Positions 1 to 10,274 of a stretch of 64,000 nucleotides of DNA are shown piece by piece. The translations under genes were made by a program, and so were the position numbers. Within the stretch, counting starts at the first letter, position 1. Every line of letters starts with the position of its first letter. The notes below the pieces were generated by a model that was not told the DNA's origin, ran no database searches, and worked only from the letters and a program-made list of their open reading frames with translations. The DNA is from Thalassolituus oleivorans MIL-1 (lineage in GTDB: Bacteria; Pseudomonadota; Gammaproteobacteria; Pseudomonadales; Oceanobacteraceae), in assembly GCF_000355675.1 (NCBI RefSeq), contig NC_020888.1, forward strand, positions 124,001-188,000, read 5' to 3'.

Positions 1-318
1 ATGTTTGTATTCGCAGGCGACGACGAAGAAGTTGCATTAGAAGCACTGATGATGGCTGATGTCGATGTTTCTGACATCGATTGTGAAGACGGCATGATCA
101 CAGTGTTAGTGCCGCCGACAGATTTCTTCAAAACCAAAACGGCATTGCAGGAGATGAATCCTGAGATCGATTTTGAAGTTGAAGAGATTACCTATTTGCC
201 AACGATGGAACATCCAATTACTGGTGACGATGTTGCCCAGTTTGAGCGTTTTGCTGCGTTGATTAACGATCTAGAAGACGTGCAAGAAATTTATCACAAC
301 GGTACTTTTGATAGTTGA
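1..318 (+). CDS. YebC/PmpR-family regulator, C-terminal part (5' truncated by the window)
   Basis: The window opens inside this gene, so the first ATG is probably internal and only the last 105 or so residues are visible. They match the C-terminal domains of the YebC/PmpR (TACO1-like) family: an acidic alpha/beta segment (LEALMMADVDVSDIDCEDG), a 'VLVPPTDFF' strand, and the characteristic ending 'LEDVQEIYHNG'. The wording is closer to the YeeN-like paralogue than to classical YebC. Family members are described as DNA-binding regulators or as factors relieving ribosome stalling; which applies here cannot be told. A strong terminator follows 15 bases after the stop. Confidence 0.85.
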   Translation: MFVFAGDDEEVALEALMMADVDVSDIDCEDGMITVLVPPTDFFKTKTALQEMNPEIDFEVEEITYLPTMEHPITGDDVAQFERFAALINDLEDVQEIYHNGTFDS

Positions 319-332
319 ACCCGAGTGAATTG

Positions 333-360
333 AAAAGGGCGCTAACAGCGCCCTTTTTTT
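333..360. terminator. Bidirectional rho-independent terminator
   Basis: The stem GGGCGC/GCGCCC is extended by A4/T4 pairs around the 5-base loop TAACA and followed by a T-run. It lies between the converging YebC-family gene and the choice-of-anchor-I lipoprotein gene and can serve both. Confidence 0.85.
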
Positions 361-388
361 ATTGCCTTGGTATTATTCACTGAAGTAA

Positions 389-2245
389 CTACAACTCCAT
401 GATTTGGTAAACCGTTACCGAGCCACTGACTTCATTACCGATTACGATTAATGGATTACCGTTCGGGCTTTCCGTTGCACTGATGAATTTAATGCCTTCT
501 GGGCCAAGGTCGCCTGTATTTGGCACTTGAGTACAATCCATACCTTCAGCAACGTCACATGGGTCGGCTAAATCGTCGTCCATTTCAAACGTGGTGCTAA
601 AGTCACGGTTATTGGTATAGGCCACAAATGTCGCAGCAAATGGGTTGGTGATGTCATAAACGAAAATACCACCAACACGCTCAAGACCGATAAAGGCATA
701 AGTGCGGCCATTAATTTCGCCAGTAGTGATGGCTTCTGGTTCTGCACCTTTGTCATCCGAACGGTTATCACCTTTATTCTCTGTATGCGCAGAGTTAAAA
801 TTTGAGCCTAAAACACTTGCGGTAATACGACCGAAATCATCACCAGAGTCGAATACTTGGGTGCCATTTTGATCCCAGATAGAGAAGGAGCGAGCACCAA
901 AAGCGTACAAGGCTTCGTATTCGCCATTCTCGTCAGCATCGCCCACCGCGTTGGTAACTTTTAGACGACCTAAACCGTTCTTACCGCCGTGTTGATCATA
1001 AATGACATCCATTTCAGTAGAGAGGGTTAAGTCTTTTACTCTTACTTCTTCTGAGTATGCATTCCAATCGCGCGAGTCGCCTTCGTTTGCTGTAACAACG
1101 AAAGTAGCACCATTCCATTCGTAAGCGGCAATTGAATCCGGCTGATATAAACCAAATACGTTATCCACTTTACTGAATAGCGGTACTTCGTCTTTATCTG
1201 TGTAATCAAGAGCGTATTGTGACCAGTCTTTTAAACCTAAGCCGCGGACTTTTACTTCGTTATTTTCCAGATTAAGAATAGCGATGGCATTGTTTTCTTG
1301 CAGAGTAACGTAAGCGGTTTTGCTGTCGCTTGAGATAGCAATGTATTCAGGTTCAAGATCCTGCGAAACGGTCGTGCCCGCAGGTGAAGCGAATTTTACA
1401 TCTTCAGCTTGCAGTAATGCGCGACGCTCTTCATCGGTATCGTAATCTTCAGGATCGAGTAAGGCGCTAGCGAAGATCATATCGTCAAAGTCGATAAGTG
1501 TTGCTGTATCCGATGGAACGCCTGCAGTGATGGCAATAATAGAAATCGAACCTTCAGGATCGACGACGTAATCTGTATCTGGCTCACCTTCGTTAGCAAC
1601 GACGACTTTGCTGCCGTCTGGAGTGAAGGTCACCATATCAGGTAATGAGCCCACTTTTACCGCTTTAAGCAAGGTACCTGCACCGGCGGCATCTAATGTG
1701 TAAAACAACACAGCACCCGGGTCAGTTTTGTTGGCTGACGCCATAGCAACCGCTAATAAATCGCCATAAACACTTAGGGAGTCAACCGCACCCAAAGCAA
1801 TGACTTCGTCACCCGATACGGTAACTTCCGTCGGCAAGTTAAATGGCGTTGAGCTTAGGCTGTTGTCATTAAAGGCGTTGGCTACGGCAACCGTCGGCAA
1901 GCCGGCAAGGCTAATAACGTCGATGCGATTGTCGGCGCCATTGATTGCCATTGCTGAGTTTGAATTTTTGTGGAATTGCACAATCTCGGCTGCGCTTTTG
2001 CCGTAAGAACCGCTGGCATAACGACCGACAACATCAAGTTGTAAGTCGCGAGGTGCACTTTTGCCGTCGGTGCCATTTTGGCCGTCGTTACCGGCTAAGC
2101 CAGGGGCGCCATCTTGAGTTACTGTGGTTGTGGTACCGTCTAAGCCATTAAGGCCATTGCTGCCGTCTTTACCATCGTTGCCGCCACAAGCTACTAAGCC
2201 TAATGTTGCCGCTAAGCAGGCCGCGCGTAGAATTGATACTTGCAT
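389..2245 (-). CDS. Choice-of-anchor-I family secreted lipoprotein with collagen-like N-terminus
   Basis: This 618-residue protein starts with a lipoprotein signal peptide; the lipobox LVAC puts the lipidated Cys at residue 20. Residues ~21-62 are a low-complexity collagen-like tract (GKDGSNGLNGLDG, GAPGLAGNDGQNGTDG) that probably forms an extended stalk. The rest is a beta-propeller-like domain of the 'choice-of-anchor I' family (EGEPDTDY, DQDLEPEYIA-like, ANEGDSRDW, GPEGIKF), whose members are often labelled alkaline phosphatase-like, although catalysis is not established. It is transcribed alone, starts at ATG behind GGAGAAG, and carries a Pho box 49 bases upstream, which fits induction by phosphate starvation. 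The family call is firm; the enzymatic role is unknown. Confidence 0.82.
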   Translation of the reverse strand: MQVSILRAACLAATLGLVACGGNDGKDGSNGLNGLDGTTTTVTQDGAPGLAGNDGQNGTDGKSAPRDLQLDVVGRYASGSYGKSAAEIVQFHKNSNSAMAINGADNRIDVISLAGLPTVAVANAFNDNSLSSTPFNLPTEVTVSGDEVIALGAVDSLSVYGDLLAVAMASANKTDPGAVLFYTLDAAGAGTLLKAVKVGSLPDMVTFTPDGSKVVVANEGEPDTDYVVDPEGSISIIAITAGVPSDTATLIDFDDMIFASALLDPEDYDTDEERRALLQAEDVKFASPAGTTVSQDLEPEYIAISSDSKTAYVTLQENNAIAILNLENNEVKVRGLGLKDWSQYALDYTDKDEVPLFSKVDNVFGLYQPDSIAAYEWNGATFVVTANEGDSRDWNAYSEEVRVKDLTLSTEMDVIYDQHGGKNGLGRLKVTNAVGDADENGEYEALYAFGARSFSIWDQNGTQVFDSGDDFGRITASVLGSNFNSAHTENKGDNRSDDKGAEPEAITTGEINGRTYAFIGLERVGGIFVYDITNPFAATFVAYTNNRDFSTTFEMDDDLADPCDVAEGMDCTQVPNTGDLGPEGIKFISATESPNGNPLIVIGNEVSGSVTVYQIMEL

Positions 2246-2293
2246 TGTTGCTTCTCCATTAAATTTTAATGACAGAGAAACTAGTACTAATGC

Positions 2294-2311
2294 ATTACCG
2301 ATTTGTTACAG
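2294..2311 (-). promoter_or_regulatory. Predicted Pho box of the choice-of-anchor-I gene
   Basis: Read on the minus strand: CTGTAAC-AAAT-CGGTAAT, two 7-base PhoB half-sites around a 4-base A/T spacer (consensus CTGTCAT-N4-CTGTCAT). A weak -10-like TAGTTT follows about 10 bases downstream and the gene starts 49 bases away. The spacing is that of PhoB-activated promoters. Confidence 0.6.
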
Positions 2312-2375
2312 ATGGTCTATTTGGACTATTTTGCCCAAATAGACGCATTTGAAGTGAACTGAAGCCTAAATGTTA

Positions 2376-3203
2376 TTAACGTGTGCGACGCTCATCGCGC
2401 AAGGTTTTCATCAGGTGTGCTGTGCTGGGACGTACTCCACGCCATAGAAAAAAAGCCTCGGCCGCTTGTTCTACTAACATTCCTAAACCATCGATTGTAA
2501 GTTTGGCACCTTGCTCTGTCGCCCATTGATTAAAGACAGTTGCACTATTGCCATACATCATGTCGTAGCAAACCGTTTCAGGTGAAATAATGCTGGGATT
2601 TAACGGCGGCAATTCACCACTCAAACTGGCTGAGGTGGCATTAATAATAACGTCAAATGGCTCGTCTACATCAGCAAATCCTAAACCTGATACTTTGCCT
2701 AAATCGGCAAAATCTTCGGCTAGTTGCTCTGCTTTGTTTACCGTACGATTAGCGATCACGATGCAATTGGGTTGTTCTGCAAGCAGCGGTTGCAAAACCC
2801 CACGTACAGCACCGCCAGCACCCAATAACAAAATACGCTTATCTTTTAGGGCGATATTATTATTCACGGTAATATCGCGTACGAGTCCGGCGCCGTCGGT
2901 GTTGTCGGCTAATAAGCGACCATCGTCAAGGCGCTTCAGCGTATTAACTGCTTGTGCCCGCTGAGCTCGTGGCGTGTATTCATCCGCAAAACGATAGGCA
3001 TCTTCTTTAAAAGGAACGGTTATATTCATTCCTAGTCCGCCATGTTTAAAAAAACGTTTTGCTTCAGTATCGAAGCCATCCAGCGGCACCAAAATAGCTT
3101 TGTAAAATAAATCTTGTTTGGTTTCTGCCGCAAATTCCAAATGAATTCGCGGTGATTTACTGTGGCCAATAGGGTTGCCGACTACTGCATAAAGATCGGT
3201 CAT
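2376..3203 (-). CDS. aroE: Shikimate dehydrogenase (NADP+)
   Basis: It reduces 3-dehydroshikimate to shikimate in aromatic amino acid synthesis, in the cytoplasm. The 275 residues show the substrate-binding N-terminus ([15 protein letters not shown]), the catalytic Lys region [10 protein letters not shown] (~residues 60-70), the conserved [12 protein letters not shown], and a Rossmann glycine motif [11 protein letters not shown] followed by NRT, the usual NADP-binding pattern. Length is typical. The ATG has a good ribosome site (GGAG) and lies 11 bases after the hemF stop, so it is the last gene of the lysM-dprA-tsaC-hemF-aroE run, as in pseudomonads. No clear terminator is visible after it. 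Confidence 0.97.
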   Translation of the reverse strand: MTDLYAVVGNPIGHSKSPRIHLEFAAETKQDLFYKAILVPLDGFDTEAKRFFKHGGLGMNITVPFKEDAYRFADEYTPRAQRAQAVNTLKRLDDGRLLADNTDGAGLVRDITVNNNIALKDKRILLLGAGGAVRGVLQPLLAEQPNCIVIANRTVNKAEQLAEDFADLGKVSGLGFADVDEPFDVIINATSASLSGELPPLNPSIISPETVCYDMMYGNSATVFNQWATEQGAKLTIDGLGMLVEQAAEAFFLWRGVRPSTAHLMKTLRDERRTR

Positions 3204-3214
3204 GATTTACTCCT

Positions 3215-4168
<954 letters not shown>

Positions 4169-4230
4169 TCATTTCTCCAGTTCATTGGTGTTCGGTTTTA
4201 GCGATCACCATAAAAATTAATTCGCTCTGC

Positions 4231-4250
4231 CAGCCGCGAATAGGCGGCTG
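4231..4250. other. Inverted repeat in the tsaC-hemF gap
   Basis: CAGCCGC and GCGGCTG pair around a 6-base loop in the 107-base gap between tsaC and hemF. No T-run follows on either strand, so it is not a classical terminator. It may be an mRNA stability or attenuation element; this is inference only. Confidence 0.35.
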
Positions 4251-4275
4251 TTCGACTCGCTTGCACAAACTTGGT

Positions 4276-4821
4276 TCAGCGTAGGCGTTTGCCATCGAGA
4301 GTTCGAATCTCCGAAGGTTTATCTCTGCCACCTAAAGCGCCTTGTAAAATGTAATCAGGCTGCTGGGCAAAGTACTGGCGTACTCGCAGAGCGGATCTTG
4401 CCGGTTCTTTCCCAGCAGGATTCGCCGATGTCGATACCAAGGGGCCGATTGTAGCGCACAAGGTTTTGACTAATGGATGATCAGTGACACGAATGGCAAG
4501 ACTTTCGTGGTGCCCACGCAGCCAAACTGGGACACTGTCGACACATGGCAGTACCCAAGTTGTTGGCCCTGGCCAAGTCGCTTGTACTTGAGCAAGGTCT
4601 GCTGGTGATAGCGGTTTAATCCAATCGTCAAATTGATCCAATGAAGAGCCTACTAGCACTAAGCCTTTATGCTCTGGGCGTGATTTCATCGTTAAAATTT
4701 TGCGTACGGCCTTAGCATTGCGCGGATCGCAACCTAAACCCCATACCGCTTCAGTGGGATACGCTAAAACGCCGCCTAAACGCACGCAGCGTATGGCTTG
4801 TTGAATGTGCCAACTGTTCAA
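4276..4821 (-). CDS. tsaC: Threonylcarbamoyl-AMP synthase (YrdC/TsaC type)
   Basis: It makes L-threonylcarbamoyladenylate from Thr, bicarbonate and ATP, the first step of the t6A37 modification of ANN-decoding tRNAs. The 181 residues match the short YrdC form: GGVLAYPTEAVWGLGCDP at the N-terminus, KSRPEHKGLVLV, TWPGPTTWVLP, and STSANPAGKEP. The reading frame offers only a TTG start (the preceding in-frame stop is 9 bases upstream) and no clear ribosome site is visible, so translation is probably modest. It sits between dprA and hemF on the minus strand. Confidence 0.95.
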   Translation of the reverse strand: MNSWHIQQAIRCVRLGGVLAYPTEAVWGLGCDPRNAKAVRKILTMKSRPEHKGLVLVGSSLDQFDDWIKPLSPADLAQVQATWPGPTTWVLPCVDSVPVWLRGHHESLAIRVTDHPLVKTLCATIGPLVSTSANPAGKEPARSALRVRQYFAQQPDYILQGALGGRDKPSEIRTLDGKRLR

Positions 4822-4926
4822 GGAAGTTACTCAAAATACTTAGGGAATTGATCAGGGGCAGAACCGTACAACAAGGACTGAATTTCAACAAGAGCTGCGG
4901 TGTAAGTGGCAGGTGAAGTTGTTTCT

Positions 4927-6195
4927 TTATTTGATTCTGGCGTAGCCGCCGGGCTGTTGCTGTAACCAACCATCGAGTTCTAATTGTAATAATTCGGGCA
5001 GTAAGCGTGCCATCTGCAGATTCGAGCGTATGGCAATAAGATCAATGCTGGTAGTAGTGTAATCAATGCAGGTCACTAATTCGGGTACTTCTGCTGCGTT
5101 TTGGCTGTTACTCGTTACATCGACCGACTCTGCGACACGAGGCGCTTTGGGTTTGGCCTTCGGCGCTGGTGATTTAACTCGTAACGCTTCGCGTAACGTA
5201 ATAGTTTCGGTTTCTACAAACTCAGTGTTGGCTTGATCGTTTTCAAATAAAGGGGACTCTAGCTCAAGGCTTTGTTGTTCCGCGTTTGTTTGTGGGGCGG
5301 GAATATCTAGCCCAAGTTCACCCAGCACGTCATTTGCGTTCTCAATGAGAGCGGCGCCTTCACGAATAAGCTGGTGTGGGCCGCGACTCAATGGATTGCT
5401 GACCACGCCGGGTAAAGCAAATACTTCACGTCCTTGCTCTGCGGCTAAGCGTGCGGTGATCATAGTGCCACTTTTAATGTCGGCTTCGACCACAATGGTT
5501 GCTAGCGTCATGCCGCTGATGATGCGATTACGTGATGGAAAGTGACGAGCTTGCGGTGTAACCCCCGGAGCAAACTCGGATAACAACATGCCTTGATCGC
5601 AGATGCGATGGGCTAAACCAAGGTGACGTGCCGGATAGATTTGATCTGGACCGCTGCCCAGAACGGCAATGGTACTTCCGCGCCTTACTGCGCCTTCATG
5701 AGCTTCGCCGTCGATACCTAAAGCCAGACCACTCACCACTGTAATCCCAGAAGCTGCAAGTTCCGCAGCGCACTCTCGTGCCCATTGGCGTCCATAGGGG
5801 GTTGGGTGTCGGCTGCCCACCATCGCAATCATGGGACGCTGCAGCGCTTGAACATTACCGCTGTAATATAAAAAGGTGGGAGCGTCTCTCAAGCTAGCTA
5901 ACGCCTCTGGATAGTCTTTCGTACCCACCATGAGTACACCACTACCGCTTTGGCGGCGCCAGTTTAATAGGTTATCTAGGCCGTTACTTAGGCTCTCATC
6001 GAATTGCCAGCGTTCAATCGCTGTATCGCTTAATCCCAAGGAGCGTAACTGTTGACGGTCGCAGCGTAATAGGGCGCGTGGACTACCGAGTTGATCTAGG
6101 AGTTCATTGGTGGTGACGGTGCCAAAACCGGGCAGTTGTCGCAGTCGCCACCACGCAGAGATGAGTTCATCCGTTAACAGCTCATCCATGAGCAT
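4927..6195 (-). CDS. dprA: DNA-processing protein DprA/Smf
   Basis: DprA binds incoming single-stranded DNA during transformation and loads RecA. The reading frame opens at a TTG, but the ATG at 6195 (MLMDELL) has GGAG six bases upstream and is preferred, giving 422 residues. It has an N-terminal helix-hairpin-helix-like region (~10-60), a Rossmann DprA fold with MVGSRHPTPYGRQWA, SGLALGIDGEAH and SEFAPGVTPQARHFPSRNRIISG, and a C-terminal winged-helix-like tail behind a variable linker (~300-370). It lies 24 bases after the LysM gene. Its presence does not prove the strain is naturally competent. Confidence 0.95.
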   Translation of the reverse strand: MLMDELLTDELISAWWRLRQLPGFGTVTTNELLDQLGSPRALLRCDRQQLRSLGLSDTAIERWQFDESLSNGLDNLLNWRRQSGSGVLMVGTKDYPEALASLRDAPTFLYYSGNVQALQRPMIAMVGSRHPTPYGRQWARECAAELAASGITVVSGLALGIDGEAHEGAVRRGSTIAVLGSGPDQIYPARHLGLAHRICDQGMLLSEFAPGVTPQARHFPSRNRIISGMTLATIVVEADIKSGTMITARLAAEQGREVFALPGVVSNPLSRGPHQLIREGAALIENANDVLGELGLDIPAPQTNAEQQSLELESPLFENDQANTEFVETETITLREALRVKSPAPKAKPKAPRVAESVDVTSNSQNAAEVPELVTCIDYTTTSIDLIAIRSNLQMARLLPELLQLELDGWLQQQPGGYARIK

Positions 6196-6219
6196 GATGT
6201 TCTCCAAATTTCATATTTT

Positions 6220-7278
6220 TTACTGTTTTGGTGAATTGAACATGTCACCAACACGCAGAGGACGAACCGCACGCATAATTAACGCATATGACATTTTGTC
6301 GAACACGCGGAATACCATCATGCTGCCTGCTTCTTCGCGTGGCAGACGTACTTTTTCTTTCGCTTCACGGTCGTAAACCATGACACCTGCTTTTTCGATC
6401 AGTAGAACCGAACCTTGCTCTAAACCATCACGTTTGCCGCGGTTTAAAACAACCACGTCGTATTGGCCAACCTGCGACACGCCACCAGAAACGGCTAGAA
6501 TGGTACCGATTACTTCTTGTGCGGGAGCCTTGGGAATGAAGCTCGAAGCCAGAGAGCGATCCTCAGTTTCTAATAAGCGGTCACCAACGGCGACTTGTTG
6601 ATTGGTTTTTTCTAGCATCAAGGTCATGATGTCGCCTTCGGTTTTAGTAACACGACCTAAACCAATATCGGTAGCTTCCAGACCTAAAATTTCGTCGGTT
6701 TCAGGATCTTTATAGACCTGACCTTTACGGAAAATGCTGTATGCAGAAGCGACTTGATCGACTTTGCCGCGGGCATAAATAGCAGAGCCCGCGCCCATCA
6801 ATAAGTGCTCATCTACGCCAGAAATAACGTGTGGAGCCGCTGCTAATTCTGCTGGATCAACTACGCGGTGGTTGCGTAGAAAGCCGCGAATTGCATCCAT
6901 TGGAATGGCTGGGATTGCAGATTCTATGGGCTCTACACGGGCGGTTGCCATGAGTTTGACGTCGCCAGGAGATAGCTTCACTGTGCGGCTAGTATCACCA
7001 CGTTGGGTTACACCAACGCGTTGTTGACCGCCGACCGTAATGAGACCGATTTCATCGCCTGGATAGATAAGGTGAGGATTCTCGATTTGCGGGTTGAGAT
7101 ACCAAATCTCGGGCCACTGCCAAGCTTCATCGGTAAAGCGTTCGGAGATGTCCCAAAGGGTGTCGCCCTTCTGAACTGTGTAGCGCTGAGGAGCGTCCGT
7201 TTTCAGGTCTAACGCTATGGCTGTGGTCGAAAGACACATCAAACCAGCAATTAGAAGGCGTTTGATGGTTTTGCTCAT
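6220..7278 (-). CDS. LysM-domain secreted protein
   Basis: A signal peptide (MSKTIKRLLIAGLMCLSTTAIA, cut near residue 22) is followed by a LysM peptidoglycan-binding motif at ~32-80 (YTVQKGDTLWDISERF, ending HLIYPGDEI). The remaining ~270 residues have no catalytic motif I recognise. The protein corresponds in position and architecture to the LysM protein upstream of dprA in pseudomonads (PA0020 type, from memory). It probably sits in the periplasm attached to murein. It is first in the minus-strand operon and diverges from def across ~115 bases. Confidence 0.88.
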   Translation of the reverse strand: MSKTIKRLLIAGLMCLSTTAIALDLKTDAPQRYTVQKGDTLWDISERFTDEAWQWPEIWYLNPQIENPHLIYPGDEIGLITVGGQQRVGVTQRGDTSRTVKLSPGDVKLMATARVEPIESAIPAIPMDAIRGFLRNHRVVDPAELAAAPHVISGVDEHLLMGAGSAIYARGKVDQVASAYSIFRKGQVYKDPETDEILGLEATDIGLGRVTKTEGDIMTLMLEKTNQQVAVGDRLLETEDRSLASSFIPKAPAQEVIGTILAVSGGVSQVGQYDVVVLNRGKRDGLEQGSVLLIEKAGVMVYDREAKEKVRLPREEAGSMMVFRVFDKMSYALIMRAVRPLRVGDMFNSPKQ

Positions 7279-7394
7279 CCTGTATTCCCTTTATTATTGG
7301 CGTATCGGGTGATTTATATGTTCTGAGTATCGCTGCATGGCAGCAATCTTAGCAAGTCACAACCACTTTGTTCTATAAGCACAGCATATCTCTT

Positions 7395-7916
7395 ATGGCC
7401 ATACTTGAAATACTTGAATATCCAGACCAACGTTTGCGTACCGTTGCCAAGCCGGTAACAGAGTTCGACAACCGCATTCATCGCATTGTCGATGATATGT
7501 TCGAAACCATGTACGATGCACCGGGCATTGGCCTCGCTGCATCTCAGGTTGATATCCACGAACGTATCATTACCATCGACGTGTCGGAAGAGAAAACCGA
7601 GCCGTTGGTCTTTATTAACCCTGAAATAACGGTTTTAGAGGGTGAAATGGAGACTATGCAGGAAGGTTGTCTCTCTGTGCCAGGCTTTTACGAAGATGTG
7701 ACACGGGTTGAGCATTGTTTAGTGAAAGCATTTGATCGCAATGGCGACGCCTTTGAAATGGAATGTCGCGGTCTTCTGGCGGTATGCATTCAACACGAAA
7801 TTGACCATCTCGAAGGTAAGTTGATGGTCGATTATATTTCGCCTCTCAAGCGCAATCGCATCAAAGATAAGCTCGAAAAGAAGCACAAACTCGAAGCCCG
7901 TCAGGGAAAACGCTAA
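7395..7916 (+). CDS. def: Peptide deformylase
   Basis: It removes the formyl group from the N-terminal Met of nascent proteins. All three metalloenzyme motifs are present: [16 protein letters not shown] (Cys ligand) and [11 protein letters not shown] (HExxH-type ligands and catalytic Glu). A longer frame opens at 7368, but family members start at [11 protein letters not shown], so the ATG at 7395 (173 residues) is chosen; its ribosome site is weak. It is followed after 3 bases by fmt, the standard functional pair. Confidence 0.97.
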   Translation: MAILEILEYPDQRLRTVAKPVTEFDNRIHRIVDDMFETMYDAPGIGLAASQVDIHERIITIDVSEEKTEPLVFINPEITVLEGEMETMQEGCLSVPGFYEDVTRVEHCLVKAFDRNGDAFEMECRGLLAVCIQHEIDHLEGKLMVDYISPLKRNRIKDKLEKKHKLEARQGKR

Positions 7917-7919
7917 ACC

Positions 7920-8870
7920 ATGCCATTACGAATTGTTTTTGCCGGTACGCCGGATTTTGCCGCTGATCATTTACGTGCGCTCGTTGCTTCTGAACACGAA
8001 GTTGTGGCCGTTTATAGTCAGCCAGATCGCCCAGCAGGGCGCGGTAAAAAATTACAGCCAAGCCCGGTGAAGCAAGTCGCCCTTGAGCATGATATCGCTG
8101 TTTATCAGCCGTTAAATTTCAAACAAGAAGCCGATATCGCCGATCTGCGAGCGCTTAATGCGGATGTGATGGTCGTGGTTGCCTATGGGTTGTTACTGCC
8201 ACAAGCGGTACTGGATGCGCCGAAGTACGGCTGTTTGAATGTGCATGCCTCCTTGCTGCCACGCTGGCGTGGTGCTGCACCCATTCAACGCTGCATCGAA
8301 GCGGGTGATAAAGTCACCGGCATTACCATCATGCAAATGAATGCGGGCCTAGATACCGGCGATATGCTGGCGAAAATCACGACCGGAATTTTTGCTACGG
8401 ATACCGGTGGTAGTTTGCACGATAGATTGGCGCAGCTGGGGCCTAAGTCAATGCTGGCGGTATTAGCGGATGTTGAAGCCGGCACATTAAAGCCTGAAGT
8501 ACAGAATAATGGACTTGCTTGTTATGCCCACAAGCTGAGTAAACAAGAAGCCTTGATAGATTGGTCGCAATCGGCCGAAACCCTCGCATTGCGCATTCGT
8601 GCGTTTAACCCTTTTCCTATGGCCTATACCCTGCTTGGCGACGAGCGTATTCGGGTGTTAGCTGCTGAAGCACGAGACTCTATGACAACTCTACAACCCG
8701 GAACCATTGCCAGCGTTGCTAACGAAGGCATTGATGTTGCCTGTGGTGAAGGGACTTTGCGCTTAACGCAAGTGCAGTTGGCGGGCAAAAAAGCTATGTC
8801 GGTAGCCGATGTAATTAACGGCCAACCTAAGTTATTTCAGCCTTTGTATGTATTGGCGGCTGACCTTTGA
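7920..8870 (+). CDS. fmt: Methionyl-tRNA formyltransferase
   Basis: It formylates initiator Met-tRNA using 10-formyl-tetrahydrofolate. The 316 residues have the N-terminal formyltransferase fold (RIVFAGTPDFAADHLRAL), the catalytic signature NVHASLLPRWRGAAPIQR (Asn-His), the downstream GDKVTGITIMQMNAGLDTGDML, and a C-terminal OB-like tRNA-binding domain from ~205. It is translationally tight with def (3 bases) and overlaps rsmB by 4 bases. Confidence 0.98.
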   Translation: MPLRIVFAGTPDFAADHLRALVASEHEVVAVYSQPDRPAGRGKKLQPSPVKQVALEHDIAVYQPLNFKQEADIADLRALNADVMVVVAYGLLLPQAVLDAPKYGCLNVHASLLPRWRGAAPIQRCIEAGDKVTGITIMQMNAGLDTGDMLAKITTGIFATDTGGSLHDRLAQLGPKSMLAVLADVEAGTLKPEVQNNGLACYAHKLSKQEALIDWSQSAETLALRIRAFNPFPMAYTLLGDERIRVLAAEARDSMTTLQPGTIASVANEGIDVACGEGTLRLTQVQLAGKKAMSVADVINGQPKLFQPLYVLAADL

Positions 8871-10222
8871 GCGGCGATCACTCGCCTTGGTCGAAGGCTG
8901 AAAGCAAGTCGACAACCGTATTGAGCGCTCGCGTTGCTGCTATTCATGCGGTATTGGGAGTAATGCAAGGGCAGTCGTTGAATCAGCTATTGCCTCCATT
9001 AGAAGCGCGCGTGGACGCTGCTGATCGTGGCTTTTTACGCGACTTAGCACTCGGCAGCTGCCGGCATTACTTTCGTTTGAACGCCATTACTAAAATGCTG
9101 CTGAAACGTCCGTTTGGCGAAGAAGATCAAGATCTGCACGCTCTGATGATTGTTGGTTTATATCAGCTCGAAATTCAGAAAAAAGCGCCTCACGCGGCTG
9201 TGCATGCCACGGTTGAGAGTTGTGAAGAGTTAGGCAAGGGCTACGCTAAATCGGTCGTGAATGCCTGCTTGCGCCGCTATGCGCGCGAGTATGAAGAGCT
9301 GCGCCCACCACTGGACGACAATCCCGTTACTGCAACTAGCCATCCTAAGTGGTTAGTGAAAATGCTGACCAAAGCTTGGCCTGAGCAATGGCAAAACATT
9401 CTTACTGAAAATAACGAACGCCCACCGCTATGTTTGCGAGTTAATCGTCGTCACGGCAGCCGTGATCAGTATTTGCAGCGTTTGCAGGACGCCGGTATCG
9501 AAGCCAGCTCAGCCCCGTACTCAGCCGACGGAATTTATTTAGTCGAGAGCTGTGATGTGACCGCGTTACCGGGTTTTGCGGACGGTGATTTCAGTGTGCA
9601 AGACGAAGCTGCTCAGCTAGCAGCGTCGATATTGGCTCCGCAAGATGGTGAACGTATTCTTGATGCTTGTGCCGCTCCGGGGGGTAAAACTTGCCATATT
9701 CTGGAATACGCCAATGCAGACGTGACGGCGGTTGATCTAGAAGAAAAGCGTTTGCCGCGTGTGCACGAAAATTTAGCGCGCTTACAACTCAGCGCTAATG
9801 TCGTCTGCGGTGATATGTGTGCGATAGAGTCATGGTGGGATGGTCAGCAATACGATGCCATTTTGTTAGATGTGCCTTGCTCAGCTACTGGTGTGATTCG
9901 TCGTCATCCTGATATTAAGTTGCTGCGTCGCCGTGAAGACATTGAGCAATTGGCATTGGTGCAGCAGGCGGTACTAGCCAGCGCATGGGCAATGCTCAAG
10001 CCCGGTGGCCGTTTGTTATATGCCACTTGCTCGGTGATGCCAGAAGAGAACAGCGAGCAAATTCGTCGATTTGTTGCTGCGAATGCCGATGTAACACTAA
10101 CAACGCTGGACAAAGACTGGGGAACGGCCTGTAATGCCGGGCGTCAGCTGTTTCCACAGCGTTTGGGGCATGACGGTTTTTACTACGCCTTGTTAGTTAA
10201 GCAAAAGGCTGCAAAAGCATAA
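8867..10222 (+). CDS. rsmB: 16S rRNA m5C967 methyltransferase
   Basis: It methylates C967 of 16S rRNA with S-adenosylmethionine. An N-terminal NusB-like helical domain (~20-150) precedes a Rossmann methyltransferase with LDACAAPGGKTCHIL (SAM site), LLDVPCSATGVIRRHPDI and YATCSVMPEEN; the last two carry the paired cysteines of m5C enzymes. The start used is a TTG overlapping the fmt stop. An in-frame TTG at ~8920 (MSARVAAIHAV) fits family N-termini equally well. It belongs to the def-fmt-rsmB-trkA-trkH run. Confidence 0.96.
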   Translation: MSGDHSPWSKAESKSTTVLSARVAAIHAVLGVMQGQSLNQLLPPLEARVDAADRGFLRDLALGSCRHYFRLNAITKMLLKRPFGEEDQDLHALMIVGLYQLEIQKKAPHAAVHATVESCEELGKGYAKSVVNACLRRYAREYEELRPPLDDNPVTATSHPKWLVKMLTKAWPEQWQNILTENNERPPLCLRVNRRHGSRDQYLQRLQDAGIEASSAPYSADGIYLVESCDVTALPGFADGDFSVQDEAAQLAASILAPQDGERILDACAAPGGKTCHILEYANADVTAVDLEEKRLPRVHENLARLQLSANVVCGDMCAIESWWDGQQYDAILLDVPCSATGVIRRHPDIKLLRRREDIEQLALVQQAVLASAWAMLKPGGRLLYATCSVMPEENSEQIRRFVAANADVTLTTLDKDWGTACNAGRQLFPQRLGHDGFYYALLVKQKAAKA

Positions 10223-10274
10223 GTGATTGTTACTTGATAATTCATAAATCGGGCCGCAAAGGCTTGGGAATCGT

